Assembly (NCBI GenBank): GCA_020404895.1
Contig: JADBWK010000067.1
Span: 1-51,525 of the forward strand
DNA: 51,525 nucleotides
Reading direction: 5' to 3'
Source: Pseudanabaena sp. M085S1SP2A07QC
Lineage (GTDB): Bacteria; Cyanobacteriota; Cyanobacteriia; Pseudanabaenales; Pseudanabaenaceae
How positions within the stretch are numbered: the first letter of the stretch is position 1; every line of letters starts with the position of its first letter. Of this stretch, positions 1-8,210 are shown piece after piece. The translations under genes and the position numbers were made by a program. Below the pieces are notes generated by a model. It saw nothing but the letters and a program-made list of their open reading frames with translations. It was not told the DNA's origin and did not search any database.

Positions 1-6
1 TAGAAT

Positions 7-270
7 CTAGATGTGGAGACGATCCTCAAAGAGGATGGCAAAGCGATTAAGAGCAGGCTTCCAATCGCGAATGGGCATCGTCCACTTCTTAGAAATATTC
101 CGCATGGCAAGATAAACCAGCTTGAAAGCAGCCTTATCAGAGGGGAAAATCTGCTGAGATTTAATCACTTTCCGTAAACTGCTATTCATTGACTCAATTG
201 CCTTGATGGTGTAAATCGCTCTGCGAATCTCAGGGGGGAAAGCAAAGAAGGGGATAATATTCGCCCCAGC
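7..270 (-). pseudogene. IS256-family transposase, C-terminal relic
   Basis: The minus frame reads ANIIPFFAFPPEIRRAIYT, then KAIESMNSSLRK, and ends FAILFEDRL at a TAG (7-9). This is the conserved C-terminal end of IS256/mutator-type transposases, whose usual length is about 400 residues. Only about 88 codons remain. Upstream of about 270 the similarity stops and an in-frame TGA follows at 295-297, so the catalytic DDE core is absent. No terminal inverted repeats are evident here. The relic is a scar of an old insertion, not an active element. Confidence 0.75.
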
Positions 271-317
271 AATTCCGAGGGACGATAGTTGTATTCAAAT
301 CACTGAGATTTTTAACT

Positions 318-506
318 ATGTCAGCCCCAAATCAAGTATAAGCTCAAAAACAGGTCACAACTCAAGCGATCGCCCAAACCAATAACAACCCACAACCAAG
401 CACCAATCCTGCCTTTGTGAGCGATCCGACATTCTGGATCATTGTTGCGCTAGCCTTTCTATTTCGCGTCATTTTAAGTGATCGCCCATCTTCAAACAAA
501 AAGTAA
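318..506 (+). pseudogene. Small single-TM protein interrupted by an in-frame stop
   Basis: From ATG 318 the frame reads MSAPNQV, then TAA (339-341), then stays open for 54 codons to TAA 504-506. The second part has a Gln/Asn/Pro-rich stretch followed by one hydrophobic helix (FWIIVALAFLFRVIL) and a basic tail ending SSNKK. The composition resembles small cyanobacterial membrane proteins. A GTG at 417 could start a short version just before the helix. It is either a dead small ORF or a fortuitous frame. Function is unknown. Confidence 0.35.
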
Positions 507-559
507 AAACGCTAATATTGCTAAGTTGCTGCTTTTGAATAATCTTAAAATGCAACAAC

Positions 560-595
560 TTAGCGATACACATCCCGACGATAACCAACTTTTTT
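560..595 (-). pseudogene. C-terminal stub of a RelE/ParE-type toxin
   Basis: Directly after the antitoxin stop on the minus strand, eleven codons read KKVGYRRDVYR and end at TAA (560-562). Many RelE/ParE toxins end in a similar V-G-[HY]-R-x-x-V-Y motif, and the toxin normally follows its antitoxin. Almost the whole toxin is missing, so this would be the scar of an internal deletion. The match is very short and therefore only suggestive. Confidence 0.4.
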
Positions 596-868
596 CTAAC
601 TAAGCCCTAACTCCCTTTTAGCATCAGCCAAAGGGATAAATCCATCTTCCTGTAAAGCCATTTCGGCATCGGCAACATCTTCAGCATCTTCCATCTCCTC
701 CAAAACCAGCCAATCTCGTCTCAGCGTCAAAACCTTGAGAATATAATCCGACAAAGACACATTAAGCCTTGAAGCTTCTATAGATAGCTCATGCTCAACG
801 GACTTGGCAAATCTAGCTTGATATTCATATAGCAACGTAAGAGATAGATAGGACAATTCAAAACCCAA
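596..868 (-). CDS. RelB/CopG-like antitoxin (orphan)
   Basis: The core reads as a short helix-rich protein with SLSDYI, an acidic segment EEMEDAEDVADAEMAL, and the C-terminal signature PLADAKRELGLS. That layout is typical of RelB/ribbon-helix-helix antitoxins, in which the last part wraps the toxin. The nominal start is a TTG (866-868) inside a perfect palindrome (860-906), so the first residues are probably not native and the real N-terminus may have been replaced by the palindrome. The toxin that should follow is reduced to an eleven-codon stub. Whether the gene is expressed is unclear. Confidence 0.55.
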   Translation of the reverse strand: MGFELSYLSLTLLYEYQARFAKSVEHELSIEASRLNVSLSDYILKVLTLRRDWLVLEEMEDAEDVADAEMALQEDGFIPLADAKRELGLS

Positions 869-906
869 AAGATGGCAGAGCTTCGCTCTGCCATCTTTTG
901 GGTTTT
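860..906. repeat. Perfect palindrome, 22-bp arms, loop TTC
   Basis: Arms 860-881 and 885-906 are exact reverse complements around a 3-base loop. The element sits across the 5' end of the antitoxin gene and belongs to the class of short palindromes with tiny loops seen at many gene ends in this window. Confidence 0.85.
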
Positions 907-1114
907 ATGTCCTAAGCAAAGCTTACATTGCTATAGGTAAAAATCTAGCAGTTAGTTAAGACTCAGAACAACCTAAAATCTCTCTGAAATTCAAATTGTC
1001 ACTCTCAATGCAGCAGGTGACAAAACAGCGATCGCAGTTATGTAAGCTGGCTCCATATTCCTACCTCACCATTTAACCTGACTTGCTCATGATTATAGCT
1101 AAGCAGTAACTTCA
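907..1114. other. Intergenic stretch, nothing identified
   Basis: Between the palindrome and the chlP terminator I see no convincing coding frame, RNA or repeat. A short plus-strand frame ending at an ATG-TAA near 1040 has no recognisable similarity. Confidence 0.4.
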
Positions 1115-1163
1115 TAAAAAACAAAGACTGGTGCAGCAAGAAACTCTCACCACACCAGTCTTT
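1115..1163 (-). terminator. Rho-independent terminator of chlP
   Basis: On the minus strand the arm CACCAGTCTTT-type sequence (1123-1133 and 1153-1163) forms an 11-bp stem and is followed by a T-rich run (GTTTTTTAT). It lies 28 bases past the chlP stop codon. Confidence 0.8.
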
Positions 1164-1190
1164 ATTTTTCAATTCCTTAATTAAGGCGCT

Positions 1191-2411
1191 TTAAGGCGCT
1201 AAAGCATTGCCTCTCAGCAAACTACCGAGGGTTTTGAGCGTAATCTTCAACTGAGTGAAAGGATTAGCAGGCACAACGGTTTTGTAGAGATAGCTGTCAA
1301 AAGTGAGCTTCTGTACATCCTTATCGGCGCACATTTCCACAAAGGCTTCGCGAGTAGCGTTGGTGGCGTAAAACACATTCTGGAGAATGTCGAGAACCTT
1401 GTAGGTCAAACCATACTGCTTATCCCAACGTTTGATGTACACCTTGAGATCAGCTTCGGTTGGGATGCGTTTACCTGCTTCCGCAAACTCCACGATCGCC
1501 TCGGCACACATGCGACCCGACTTAGCAGCAAAGTAAATACCTTCGCCACTGGACTTAGTGACATAGCCCGCCGCATCACCTACGAGCGCAATCCGACCCA
1601 CCACACGACGAGGACGGGGATGCTCAGGAATTGGGTGAGCTTCGATCTTAATCACTTCGCCACCTTCGATACGAGGCAACGCACGGGCGCGAATACCCGC
1701 TTGCAATTGCTTGATCAGGCGTTGGTTTTTGTGCATCGTGCCAGTACCAACAGCGACGTGATCGTATTTTGGGAATACCCATGCGTAGAAATCAGGCGAA
1801 ACATCGTCGCCTACATACATTTCTGCAAGATCTTTGTAATATTCCATCTTGTCTGGCGAAATCCTGATGCGCTCTTGGAAGGCGATCGCATAGTTATAGT
1901 CACCAGCATCCATTGCCTTAGCAACTACGGAGTTAGCGCCATCCGCACCGACGATTAAGTCAATTTCAAGAGTACGCATTACGCCTTCGTTGCCACCTTC
2001 AGAGAAATCTGAATAGGTAATTACATAGGGCTTTTTACCGTTTTCGGTAATTTTAATATCAAGGACGCGAGCATTAATCAGCTTGGCTCCAAGGCTAGCA
2101 GCGCGATCGCGTAAAAATGCATCTAAAACTTCGCGGCGACACATACCGATATATTCATCGGGATTATCTAATTTGATGTCTACTTCCACATTGCTGGGAG
2201 AGATCATCTTCATATTGCGAACGCGGCGATCGATGATTTCGTCAGGCAGATCAAATTCTTGAACCATACATAGAGGAATTGCTCCACCGCAGGGTTTGGC
2301 GTTGTCCAGTTTACGCTCAAATATGTAGGTCTCAATTCCTGCTTTGGCAAGTGTTTCAGCAGCACATGAACCCGCAGGCCCGCCGCCTACAACAGCAACT
2401 CGTAATGTCAA
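1191..2411 (-). CDS. chlP: Geranylgeranyl diphosphate/bacteriochlorophyll-type reductase ChlP
   Basis: The 406-residue protein starts with the FAD-binding Rossmann motif VVGGGPAGS, followed by ETLAKAGIETYIFERK and KPCGGAIP, the diagnostic start of geranylgeranyl reductases. A second FAD motif (ALVGDAAGYVTKSSGEGI) lies near residue 280. The enzyme reduces the geranylgeranyl chain to phytyl with NADPH, supplying phytyl for chlorophyll a, tocopherol and phylloquinone, and acts at the thylakoid membrane. Length is typical of cyanobacterial ChlP. It is monocistronic, with its own terminator. A short direct repeat (AGCGCCTTAA) spans the stop codon. Confidence 0.97.
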   Translation of the reverse strand: MTLRVAVVGGGPAGSCAAETLAKAGIETYIFERKLDNAKPCGGAIPLCMVQEFDLPDEIIDRRVRNMKMISPSNVEVDIKLDNPDEYIGMCRREVLDAFLRDRAASLGAKLINARVLDIKITENGKKPYVITYSDFSEGGNEGVMRTLEIDLIVGADGANSVVAKAMDAGDYNYAIAFQERIRISPDKMEYYKDLAEMYVGDDVSPDFYAWVFPKYDHVAVGTGTMHKNQRLIKQLQAGIRARALPRIEGGEVIKIEAHPIPEHPRPRRVVGRIALVGDAAGYVTKSSGEGIYFAAKSGRMCAEAIVEFAEAGKRIPTEADLKVYIKRWDKQYGLTYKVLDILQNVFYATNATREAFVEMCADKDVQKLTFDSYLYKTVVPANPFTQLKITLKTLGSLLRGNALAP

Positions 2412-2549
2412 AATACGCTCCTAAAGCTTTATTTAATCGGGGTTTAACTATTTTGGATGTTAGCATTGCCACCAGAGTGATTGGGGCAAAATTGATGAAT
2501 ATTAACATTTGTATTGTTTTATGTATCATGAAGGCTTTATTTAGGGACT

Positions 2550-2604
2550 AAAGCCCAAAAGTTAAGTGGCGGCGCAAAGCGCCGCCACTTAGCTTTTGGG
2601 CTTT
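2550..2604. repeat. Palindrome, 26-bp arms with one mismatch
   Basis: The arm starting AAAGCCCAAAAG (2550-2575) pairs with 2579-2604 around the loop AAA. It lies between divergent chlP and the hydrolase gene, so it is unlikely to end transcription of either gene. Confidence 0.8.
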
Positions 2605-2658
2605 AATTTGTGAATGTTGTGTTAGCTTCTAGGGGAGATCTCACAGATAAAGCTACAT

Positions 2659-4329
2659 ATGATGAAATATCTCACAGCCTCGATCGCCAATATTTCTCAC
2701 CGATTAATTACTCGATCTGCCACTTTGATATTTTTGCTGAGTGCAATTAGTGGTGTGGCGATCGTGAATTCTAGCGAAGCCGCCGAAACCGTCAATTTCC
2801 GATTCAATATTTTTGAAGTTTCTGTATCTGTTGATGACCTAGAGAATTTTTCTGAAACTGGCGAGTTACGTGGTGCGCTGGACATGGCTTCGCGTTATAT
2901 TTCTGCGCCAGACATGGCAAACTTTCGGCGTATCCTCACAGAGCGAGCCGATGTTCCTGTGTCACTACTGTCGAGATTCTTATACACATCGCAAGGAGAA
3001 AGAGCGTTAGATATCTTAGGTGAGTTTATTAAAACTGGTCCAAATCTATCGGGTAATCGCGCTATCCGTGCTGCCGCAGTTTTGGCAACAGCCGACAAGC
3101 AGAACGGTTTATCTTTGCTTAGTTTCTTGCGAAAATTCCCCACATCAGATATTTATTTCGATATTCAAGAAGGGCTGCAAACAGTTGGGGAATTAAGCGA
3201 CTTGTTGCAAAACACCCAAAAAGTTGTGCAAATGGTCAATGCTGAAGCCACTAAACAAGCTGGAGCGGTAACGCCAGTACCTTCACCGATTGAGTTAGCT
3301 GATTTGCGGGATCAAGGTAAAGATCCATGGGAACGTTATAGCCTCAAAGCGCCAGCACTGGATAATCGCTATGAAATCCCCTTTTATTTATTTGTCCCAA
3401 AACTGACGAATAAGTCTGCACCCGTACCTGCGATCGTTATCTATCCTGGGCTAATCTCTAACCGCGAACCATTGCTCTATCTTTCCGAACATCTTGCCTC
3501 CTATGGGTTTGCCGTAGTACTAACAGTTTCGCCCAATAGCAGTGCCGAGCAATTAGATAACTTGATTATCGGTGCAGCAAGTGAGATTGCGCCGCCAGAA
3601 AGCTTTGTTGAACGCCCACAGGATATAACTGCGGTGCTAAATTACCTAGAGAAGTCGCCACAGGCGACTAACATCAATTGGCAAAATGTGGGCATGGTTG
3701 GACATTCTTTTGGTGGCTATGCAGCTCTCGCTTTAGTCAGTGATGCCCAGATCCAGTTCGCTGATTTGGCGGAAGCTTGTCAAGGTAAATATAAGTGGAA
3801 TGCTTCGCTGCTATTGCAATGCGTAGCTCTAGGTTTACCCAACCAAACCTATAAATTAGGTGATTCACGAATCAAAGCAGCGATCGCAGTTAATCCTGTG
3901 ACTAGTCATGTTTTGGGTAAAGCGACTTTGAGTAAAATCACTGTCCCGATCGCGATCGTTGGCAGTTCAGATGATACTTTTGCCCCTGTGGTTTCCGAGC
4001 AAATTGTGCCTTTTACATGGTTAACCTCGCCAAATCGATATTTAGTATTGCTAAATAAAGCTGGTCATACTGCGGTTACGGCTATAACATCAAGCGATCG
4101 CCTCAGTCCTGAAGTCAGTAATGTTTTGGCGGGTTCAAGTGCGATCGAATCGCAGGACTATCTCAAGTTGATGAGTGTTGCCTTTTTCAAAACCCATCTA
4201 GTTCAAGAAACTAGTTTTGCGGATTACCTCACACCCACATATTTTGCCAATATATCAACCCCTAGCGCACAGGTGAGCTTATTGCGATCGCTCAGCATTG
4301 AAACAATTGAGGCTGCAATCAAAAACTAG
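2659..4329 (+). CDS. Exported alpha/beta hydrolase with DUF1400-type N-terminal domain
   Basis: The 556-residue protein has a signal peptide or membrane anchor (hydrophobic core around residues 20-36, cleavage plausible after SSEAA). The N-terminal domain beginning FRFNIFEVSVSVDDLENF matches the cyanobacteria-typical DUF1400 family. The C-terminal alpha/beta hydrolase fold contains the nucleophile elbow GHSFGG (Ser350) and a late acid/His region with SDDTF and AGHTAV. This suggests an exported esterase or lipase-like enzyme of unknown substrate. ATG 2659 is followed by a second ATG at 2662; either could be used. It stands alone and ends in a hairpin that includes its stop codon. Confidence 0.9.
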   Translation: MMKYLTASIANISHRLITRSATLIFLLSAISGVAIVNSSEAAETVNFRFNIFEVSVSVDDLENFSETGELRGALDMASRYISAPDMANFRRILTERADVPVSLLSRFLYTSQGERALDILGEFIKTGPNLSGNRAIRAAAVLATADKQNGLSLLSFLRKFPTSDIYFDIQEGLQTVGELSDLLQNTQKVVQMVNAEATKQAGAVTPVPSPIELADLRDQGKDPWERYSLKAPALDNRYEIPFYLFVPKLTNKSAPVPAIVIYPGLISNREPLLYLSEHLASYGFAVVLTVSPNSSAEQLDNLIIGAASEIAPPESFVERPQDITAVLNYLEKSPQATNINWQNVGMVGHSFGGYAALALVSDAQIQFADLAEACQGKYKWNASLLLQCVALGLPNQTYKLGDSRIKAAIAVNPVTSHVLGKATLSKITVPIAIVGSSDDTFAPVVSEQIVPFTWLTSPNRYLVLLNKAGHTAVTAITSSDRLSPEVSNVLAGSSAIESQDYLKLMSVAFFKTHLVQETSFADYLTPTYFANISTPSAQVSLLRSLSIETIEAAIKN

Positions 4330-4366
4330 CAAAGTAGGGTGGGCAATGCCTACCCTACTTTGCTAG
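4326..4366. terminator. Hairpin overlapping the hydrolase stop codon
   Basis: Perfect 15-bp arms (4326-4340, 4352-4366) enclose GGGCAATGCCT. The stop codon of the hydrolase lies inside the left arm. No T-run follows, so termination is inferred from position only. Confidence 0.55.
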
Positions 4367-4529
4367 CCTCTTAATAGTTCTTAACAAGCAAACCTTATTT
4401 TCTAGATATAACTACCCATAAATTAGAGACTAGTCGTAAAATAAGCAGTCAGATAGGTATTTAAACTGCAATTTATCAACAAAATCCTTTGGCAGCCCCA
4501 AATAAAGTAAAAGAGAACAGCACAAGACT

Positions 4530-5609
4530 ATGGTAGCTACTCCTTCTAAACCCGATGTAAGCCAGTCAAACCAACAAAAGGTTAATGGGACTGGCCGACG
4601 CGATAGTATCTTGACCCCACGCTTCTATACTACAGACTTTGAAGCGATGGCGAAGATGCAAATCTTCGATCTCACACCAGATTACGAAGCGATCCTCGAA
4701 GAATTTAAATTTGACTACAATCGTCGTCACTTTGTCCGCACTGCTGATTTCAATCAGTCATGGGATCATATCGATCCAAAAGTGAGAGAGCATTTTCGTG
4801 TATTCCTAGAAGGATCTTGCACATCAGAATTTTCTGGTTTTCTCCTTTACAAAGAAATTGCCGTCAAGATCAAAGACAAGAATCCACTCATGGCTGAAAT
4901 CTTCAGCTTGATGAGCCGTGACGAAGCCCGTCATGCTGGTTTCTTAAACAAAGCAATGCCAGATTTCGATCTCCAACTCGATCTTTCGACATTATCCAAA
5001 ACTAAGAAATACACCTACTTCGCACCGAAGTTTATTTTCTACGCCACCTATCTATCTGAAAAGATTGGTTACTGGCGCTATATCAAGATTCACCAACATT
5101 TCCTTGCTCATCCTGAATATCGGATTTATCCCATCTTCAATTTCTTTGAAAATTGGTGTCAAGATGAGAGCCGTCATGGTGATTTCTGTAGTTTGCTTCT
5201 GCGTAGTGATGCTAATAATATTAACGGGCTCAGAGCGAACCTCTGGAGTAAGTTCTTCTTGCTATCAGTATTTGCGACTATGTATCTCAATGATATCTGC
5301 GTTCGCAATGAGTTCTATGAATCCATCGGCATGGATACGAGAAAATATGTTGATGAAGTTCTCCGTGAAACCAATCGCGATGCTGCAAAGGCTTTCCCTG
5401 TAATCATCAACATGGAAAATCCTAAGTTCTGGAATTGTCTCAAGAAATGCGAAGAGAACAATGCCAAACTAGTAAAAATCGATGAATCTAATTCTCCTGA
5501 ATGGATGAAAAAGATTCAGAAGTTGCCTCACCTTGTAGATAATGGTGTCCAGTTCTTGACGATGTATTTGCAACCTTCTATTCCTGCTCCTAAGGGTGTG
5601 GTTCTCTAA
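4530..5609 (+). CDS. acsF: Mg-protoporphyrin IX monomethyl ester oxidative cyclase
   Basis: The 359-residue protein (DSILTPRFYTTDFEAM near the N-terminus) carries the diiron motifs EARH (Glu132-His135) and ESRH (Glu213-His216). These coordinate the two irons that insert oxygen to close the isocyclic ring, giving protochlorophyllide. It is the aerobic cyclase AcsF/ChlE of chlorophyll synthesis, membrane-associated and needing a small partner (Ycf54), which is not encoded here. Length is normal for cyanobacteria. The gene is monocistronic with a strong terminator at its stop codon. Confidence 0.97.
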   Translation: MVATPSKPDVSQSNQQKVNGTGRRDSILTPRFYTTDFEAMAKMQIFDLTPDYEAILEEFKFDYNRRHFVRTADFNQSWDHIDPKVREHFRVFLEGSCTSEFSGFLLYKEIAVKIKDKNPLMAEIFSLMSRDEARHAGFLNKAMPDFDLQLDLSTLSKTKKYTYFAPKFIFYATYLSEKIGYWRYIKIHQHFLAHPEYRIYPIFNFFENWCQDESRHGDFCSLLLRSDANNINGLRANLWSKFFLLSVFATMYLNDICVRNEFYESIGMDTRKYVDEVLRETNRDAAKAFPVIINMENPKFWNCLKKCEENNAKLVKIDESNSPEWMKKIQKLPHLVDNGVQFLTMYLQPSIPAPKGVVL

Positions 5610-5660
5610 TTACAAAAAAGAAAAGCGAGTGCTTTGCGATCGCTTTTCTTTTTTTGTAAT
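5609..5660 (+). terminator. Rho-independent terminator of acsF
   Basis: An A-rich arm from 5609 and a GCGA/TCGC core pair with a T-rich right arm (5640-5660), giving a long stem and a U-rich tail. It begins at the last base of the acsF stop codon. Confidence 0.8.
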
Positions 5661-5663
5661 CTA

Positions 5664-5716
5664 GTCAAATAAAATAGAGCTGTAACGCTTCGCGTTACAG
5701 CTCTATTTTATTTGAC
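5664..5716. repeat. Perfect palindrome, 25-bp arms, loop TTC
   Basis: Arms 5664-5688 and 5692-5716 are exact reverse complements. It sits immediately downstream of the tRNA 3' end on the minus strand and may terminate the tRNA transcript. Confidence 0.8.
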
Positions 5717-5718
5717 AA

Positions 5719-5790
5719 TGGGTGACCTGGGATTCGAACCCAGGGCCAGCGGATTAAGAGTCCGATGCGCTACCACTGCGCCAGTCACCC
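5719..5790 (-). tRNA. tRNA-Lys (anticodon CUU)
   Basis: The minus strand folds into a complete cloverleaf: 7-bp acceptor GGGTGAC/GTCACCC, D arm GCGC/GCGC, anticodon loop CTCTTAA (anticodon CTT), T arm CTGGG-TTCGAAT-CCCAG, discriminator A. The anticodon stem has a T-C mismatch at its first pair. CCA is not encoded. Confidence 0.95.
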
Positions 5791-5960
5791 TAAATTTGCT
5801 CGGTTGCTCAAAGAGCGATTTATATACTAGCAAATGTTTGCCTAAATTCATCACAAAATTTGCAATCAATATTTTAAAGCTGTGGGCGATCGCTAACCAC
5901 CATAAAATTTCATTCTTTGCGTTAATTATCTAAAGCTATACTACAAGTATCAAAGTAGGT

Positions 5961-6290
5961 ATGAGTCTGAATGCTATGTTTAATTTCAGCAAAGGTAGGA
6001 TCGCAAAGATTGATTCAATGCCTGATCTATCTAATAAAAAAGTTTACGAAGTTTCACAAGGAAACGTGAATGTAAGAATTGCCGCGCCTCTTACCCCTGA
6101 CCAAAAAATTGATGAAGAAACTGTTAACCTCATTAATTGGCTGGCTCAGGAGCAAGGCATTAGTCCAGAAGCCGCCATCAAAAAGGCGATTGTAACCGCA
6201 GCATATATCCATGATGTAACGTCTAATCAAAGAGGTGAGCTTTTAGTGCAGCACCCAGATGGTTCAGTTCGTGGAATTTTCTTAAAATAA
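5961..6290 (+). CDS. Hypothetical protein with possible ribbon-helix-helix-like segment
   Basis: The 109-residue protein has no signal peptide or membrane helix. Residues 55-80 (NLINWLAQEQGISPEAAIKK) resemble the helix pair of CopG-type proteins, and the C-terminus (ELLVQHPDGSVRGIFLK) forms a short beta-type tail seen in some such small regulators. No partner toxin is adjacent. It precedes the 6335-6723 gene by 44 bases, so the two may be co-transcribed. Function unknown. Confidence 0.65.
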   Translation: MSLNAMFNFSKGRIAKIDSMPDLSNKKVYEVSQGNVNVRIAAPLTPDQKIDEETVNLINWLAQEQGISPEAAIKKAIVTAAYIHDVTSNQRGELLVQHPDGSVRGIFLK

Positions 6291-6334
6291 TCAAAGTGTC
6301 TTTACTTATAAAATATCAAGAAAACTTTTTAACC

Positions 6335-6723
6335 ATGAATTCTGAAGACGAAAAAACACCTGTACGTGAACCAATTATAGACATAAGCAACTTAAGTTCA
6401 ACTCAATCTAAGCTTGATATTCCAACTCAATCTAAGCTTGATATTCCAAAGCAGAGTTCTGACTTCGAGACAAACGAGAGGCAACTCGTGCAGAGTTAGC
6501 TACTAGTTTGATTAGTATTCTTTCTAGAACTATAATTACTAGTTTTTTGCTATTCATAGTGTTGATGCTTATATCAATTTTTGTTGATGAAAAGAAAACT
6601 AGTTCATTTGATAAGACCAGTGCTTTAGCAAAAGAATTAATCATAGTTATATTCACTGCTCAGATTGGTCTAGTTGGTACAGCGCTTGGTTTTTATTTTG
6701 GCTCTAAAAGTAATACAGATTAA
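6335..6723 (+). pseudogene. Two-TM protein gene split by a frameshift
   Basis: The first frame begins at ATG 6335 (MNSEDEKTPVREP) and runs to a stop at 6497-6499. It contains a twofold repeat of TQSKLDIP. A second frame, open from about 6463, reads LRDKREATRAELATSL and then two hydrophobic helices (TSFLLFIVLMLISIF and IVIFTAQIGLVGTALGFYF), ending at 6723. Loss of one base near 6461 would join the two into a protein of about 129 residues: an acidic cytosolic tail, a charged juxtamembrane segment and two helices. A separate start at TTG 6508 is the alternative. Function unknown; it lies directly upstream of a kinase relic. Confidence 0.6.
6401..6448 (+). repeat. In-frame tandem duplication of 24 bp (2 copies)
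   Basis: The 24-base unit starting ACTCAATCTAAG is repeated exactly and encodes TQSKLDIP twice in the cytosolic segment of the preceding frame. Confidence 0.8.
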
Positions 6724-6725
6724 CC

Positions 6726-7195
6726 ATGTTAAACACAATACTTAGAGGGCATTACAAAATTATTAGTCACCTTGGTGGTGGTGGCTTTGGGCAAACATAT
6801 CTGGCTGAAGATATTGATTTGCCAACGCATCCGACCTGCATGGTCAAGCAACTCAAGCCTGTATCAAATGAACCTTTTATACTAGAAACCGCCAAGCGCT
6901 TGTTCGATCAAGAGTCAGGAATGTTGTATTCATTTGAAGAACTACTTGCCCAAGCGCTGATTCTCAATCGTAATAAGAAATCCCAAGAAGCCCTATTAAA
7001 AGTAGAAGAGGCAATAAATTAGATCCAAACAGTGCCGACGCTTGGGGAGCGAAAGGATTATTACTAAGAAGTATGGGACGAGAGAAAGAAGCGATCGCCG
7101 CTTTTTCCAAGGCAATTGAACTAAGTTCTAATGAACGTCCAATTTTGCCTATACAGCGCGAACTTCCCTCTAAAAAGGGCGATAAGAAAAAATAA
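6726..7195 (+). pseudogene. Ser/Thr kinase-TPR protein, internally deleted and frameshifted
   Basis: The N-terminus (GHYKIISHLGGGGFGQTYLA, MVKQLKP) is the glycine-rich loop and ATP-binding Lys of a cyanobacterial PknB-type kinase. After RLFDQES the catalytic loop, DFG and activation segment are missing. The sequence jumps to a TPR helix (ELLAQALILNRNKKSQEAL) and stops at 7020-7022. A +1 reading resumes LDPNSADAWGAKGLLL and MGREKEAIAAFSKAIEL, a second TPR, to 7195. So it has a large internal deletion plus one frameshift, and it cannot be a kinase. Confidence 0.8.
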
Positions 7196-7200
7196 CAAAA

Positions 7201-7247
7201 AATGTATAAGGATAGGCGGCGCAAAGCACCGCATATCCTTATACATT
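7201..7247. repeat. Imperfect palindrome
   Basis: The arm AATGTATAAGGATA (7201-7214) pairs with the sequence ending at 7247. The centre contains GGCGCAAAGC. It lies between the kinase relic and rph. The rest of the gap (7248-7425) shows nothing I can name. Confidence 0.65.
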
Positions 7248-7425
7248 CTCAGGCGAAGCTTTGATCAGCTTAGTATTTCTGGGTTTGAGCGCAAAGCTCT
7301 GTAATTCAATGCTTCGCTTCGCCATTCTCTATTGTTTCTTATGACTGGCGACAGCTAATAAAAACTCTAGAATCAACGGCTTGCTATATGATTGGATAGA
7401 TTTTACACACAGTCAAACCGTGATC

Positions 7426-8151
7426 ATGAGCGATTTACCGATTATCCAACGTCCTGATGGGAGAGCTTGGGATCAACTGCGTACTGTGCATTTGCAGAGA
7501 AATTTTACAAAATCACCTGCGGGTTCAGTGTTGGCAAAATTTGGTGATACCCAATTGATCTGTACTGTTTCCATCGAGGAAGGTGTACCCAAATTTCTAA
7601 CTGGTAGTAATCAAGGTTGGCTAACAGCCGAATATCGGATGATGCCTGCATCGACAATTCCCCGTCAACAAAGGGAATTTATGAAACTATCGGGACGTAC
7701 TCAAGAAATCCAAAGGTTGATTGGTCGCAGTCTCAGAGCCGCACTAGATATGACCGTGATCGCAAATTATACTTTTACCGTTGATATTGATGTGCTGCAA
7801 GCTGATGGTGGCACACGCACAGGTGGAATTACAGGTGGATTTGTGGCTTTAAAAGCAGCTTGCGATCGCCTATTTTCTGAAGGCAAAATCACCAGATCTC
7901 CGATTAAGAAAGCGGTGGCGGCTGTGTCGGTTGGGTTGTTAGATGGTGTGCCAATCTTGGATCTAAATTACCAAGAAGACGTTGCTGTAAGTGTTGATCT
8001 CAATGTGGTTATGGACAGCACTGGCAAATTGATCGAGGTGCAAGGTACTGCTGAATCTGAAACATTTTCGCGATCGCAACTTAATCAAATGCTAGATGTC
8101 GCTGAAAAGGGGATTAGCGAACTGTTCCAAATCCAGTTAAACCAAAACTAA
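7426..8151 (+). CDS. rph: Ribonuclease PH
   Basis: Starting at ATG 7426 the 241-residue protein begins [13 protein letters not shown] and has the RNase PH hallmarks [28 protein letters not shown] and [17 protein letters not shown]. It is a phosphorolytic 3' exoribonuclease that trims tRNA precursors and structured RNA ends, working as a hexamer. The upstream in-frame TTG at 7381 would add 15 unrelated residues and is not chosen. Length is normal. Confidence 0.95.
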   Translation: MSDLPIIQRPDGRAWDQLRTVHLQRNFTKSPAGSVLAKFGDTQLICTVSIEEGVPKFLTGSNQGWLTAEYRMMPASTIPRQQREFMKLSGRTQEIQRLIGRSLRAALDMTVIANYTFTVDIDVLQADGGTRTGGITGGFVALKAACDRLFSEGKITRSPIKKAVAAVSVGLLDGVPILDLNYQEDVAVSVDLNVVMDSTGKLIEVQGTAESETFSRSQLNQMLDVAEKGISELFQIQLNQN

Positions 8152-8178
8152 AATTGCGGCGCTTCGCACCACAATTTT
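8150..8178. repeat. Imperfect hairpin after rph
   Basis: AAAATTG...CAATTTT arms around GCGCTTCGC, starting within the rph stop codon. It is followed at once by a stronger hairpin. Confidence 0.55.
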
Positions 8179-8181
8179 AAT

Positions 8182-8210
8182 AAAAAAGACGCGCCTTTCG
8201 CGTCTTTTTT
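8182..8210. terminator. Bidirectional terminator between rph and cytM
   Basis: AAAAAAGACGCG (8182-8193) pairs with CGCGTCTTTTTT (8199-8210), giving a T-run on either strand. It can end both convergent transcripts and overlaps the cytM stop codon. Confidence 0.85.

Noticed and set aside
5712-5933. Open frame of 73 codons across the tRNA-Lys gene
   Set aside because: Its N-terminus (GDLGFEPRASGLRVRC) is the well-known false translation of a tRNA on the opposite strand.
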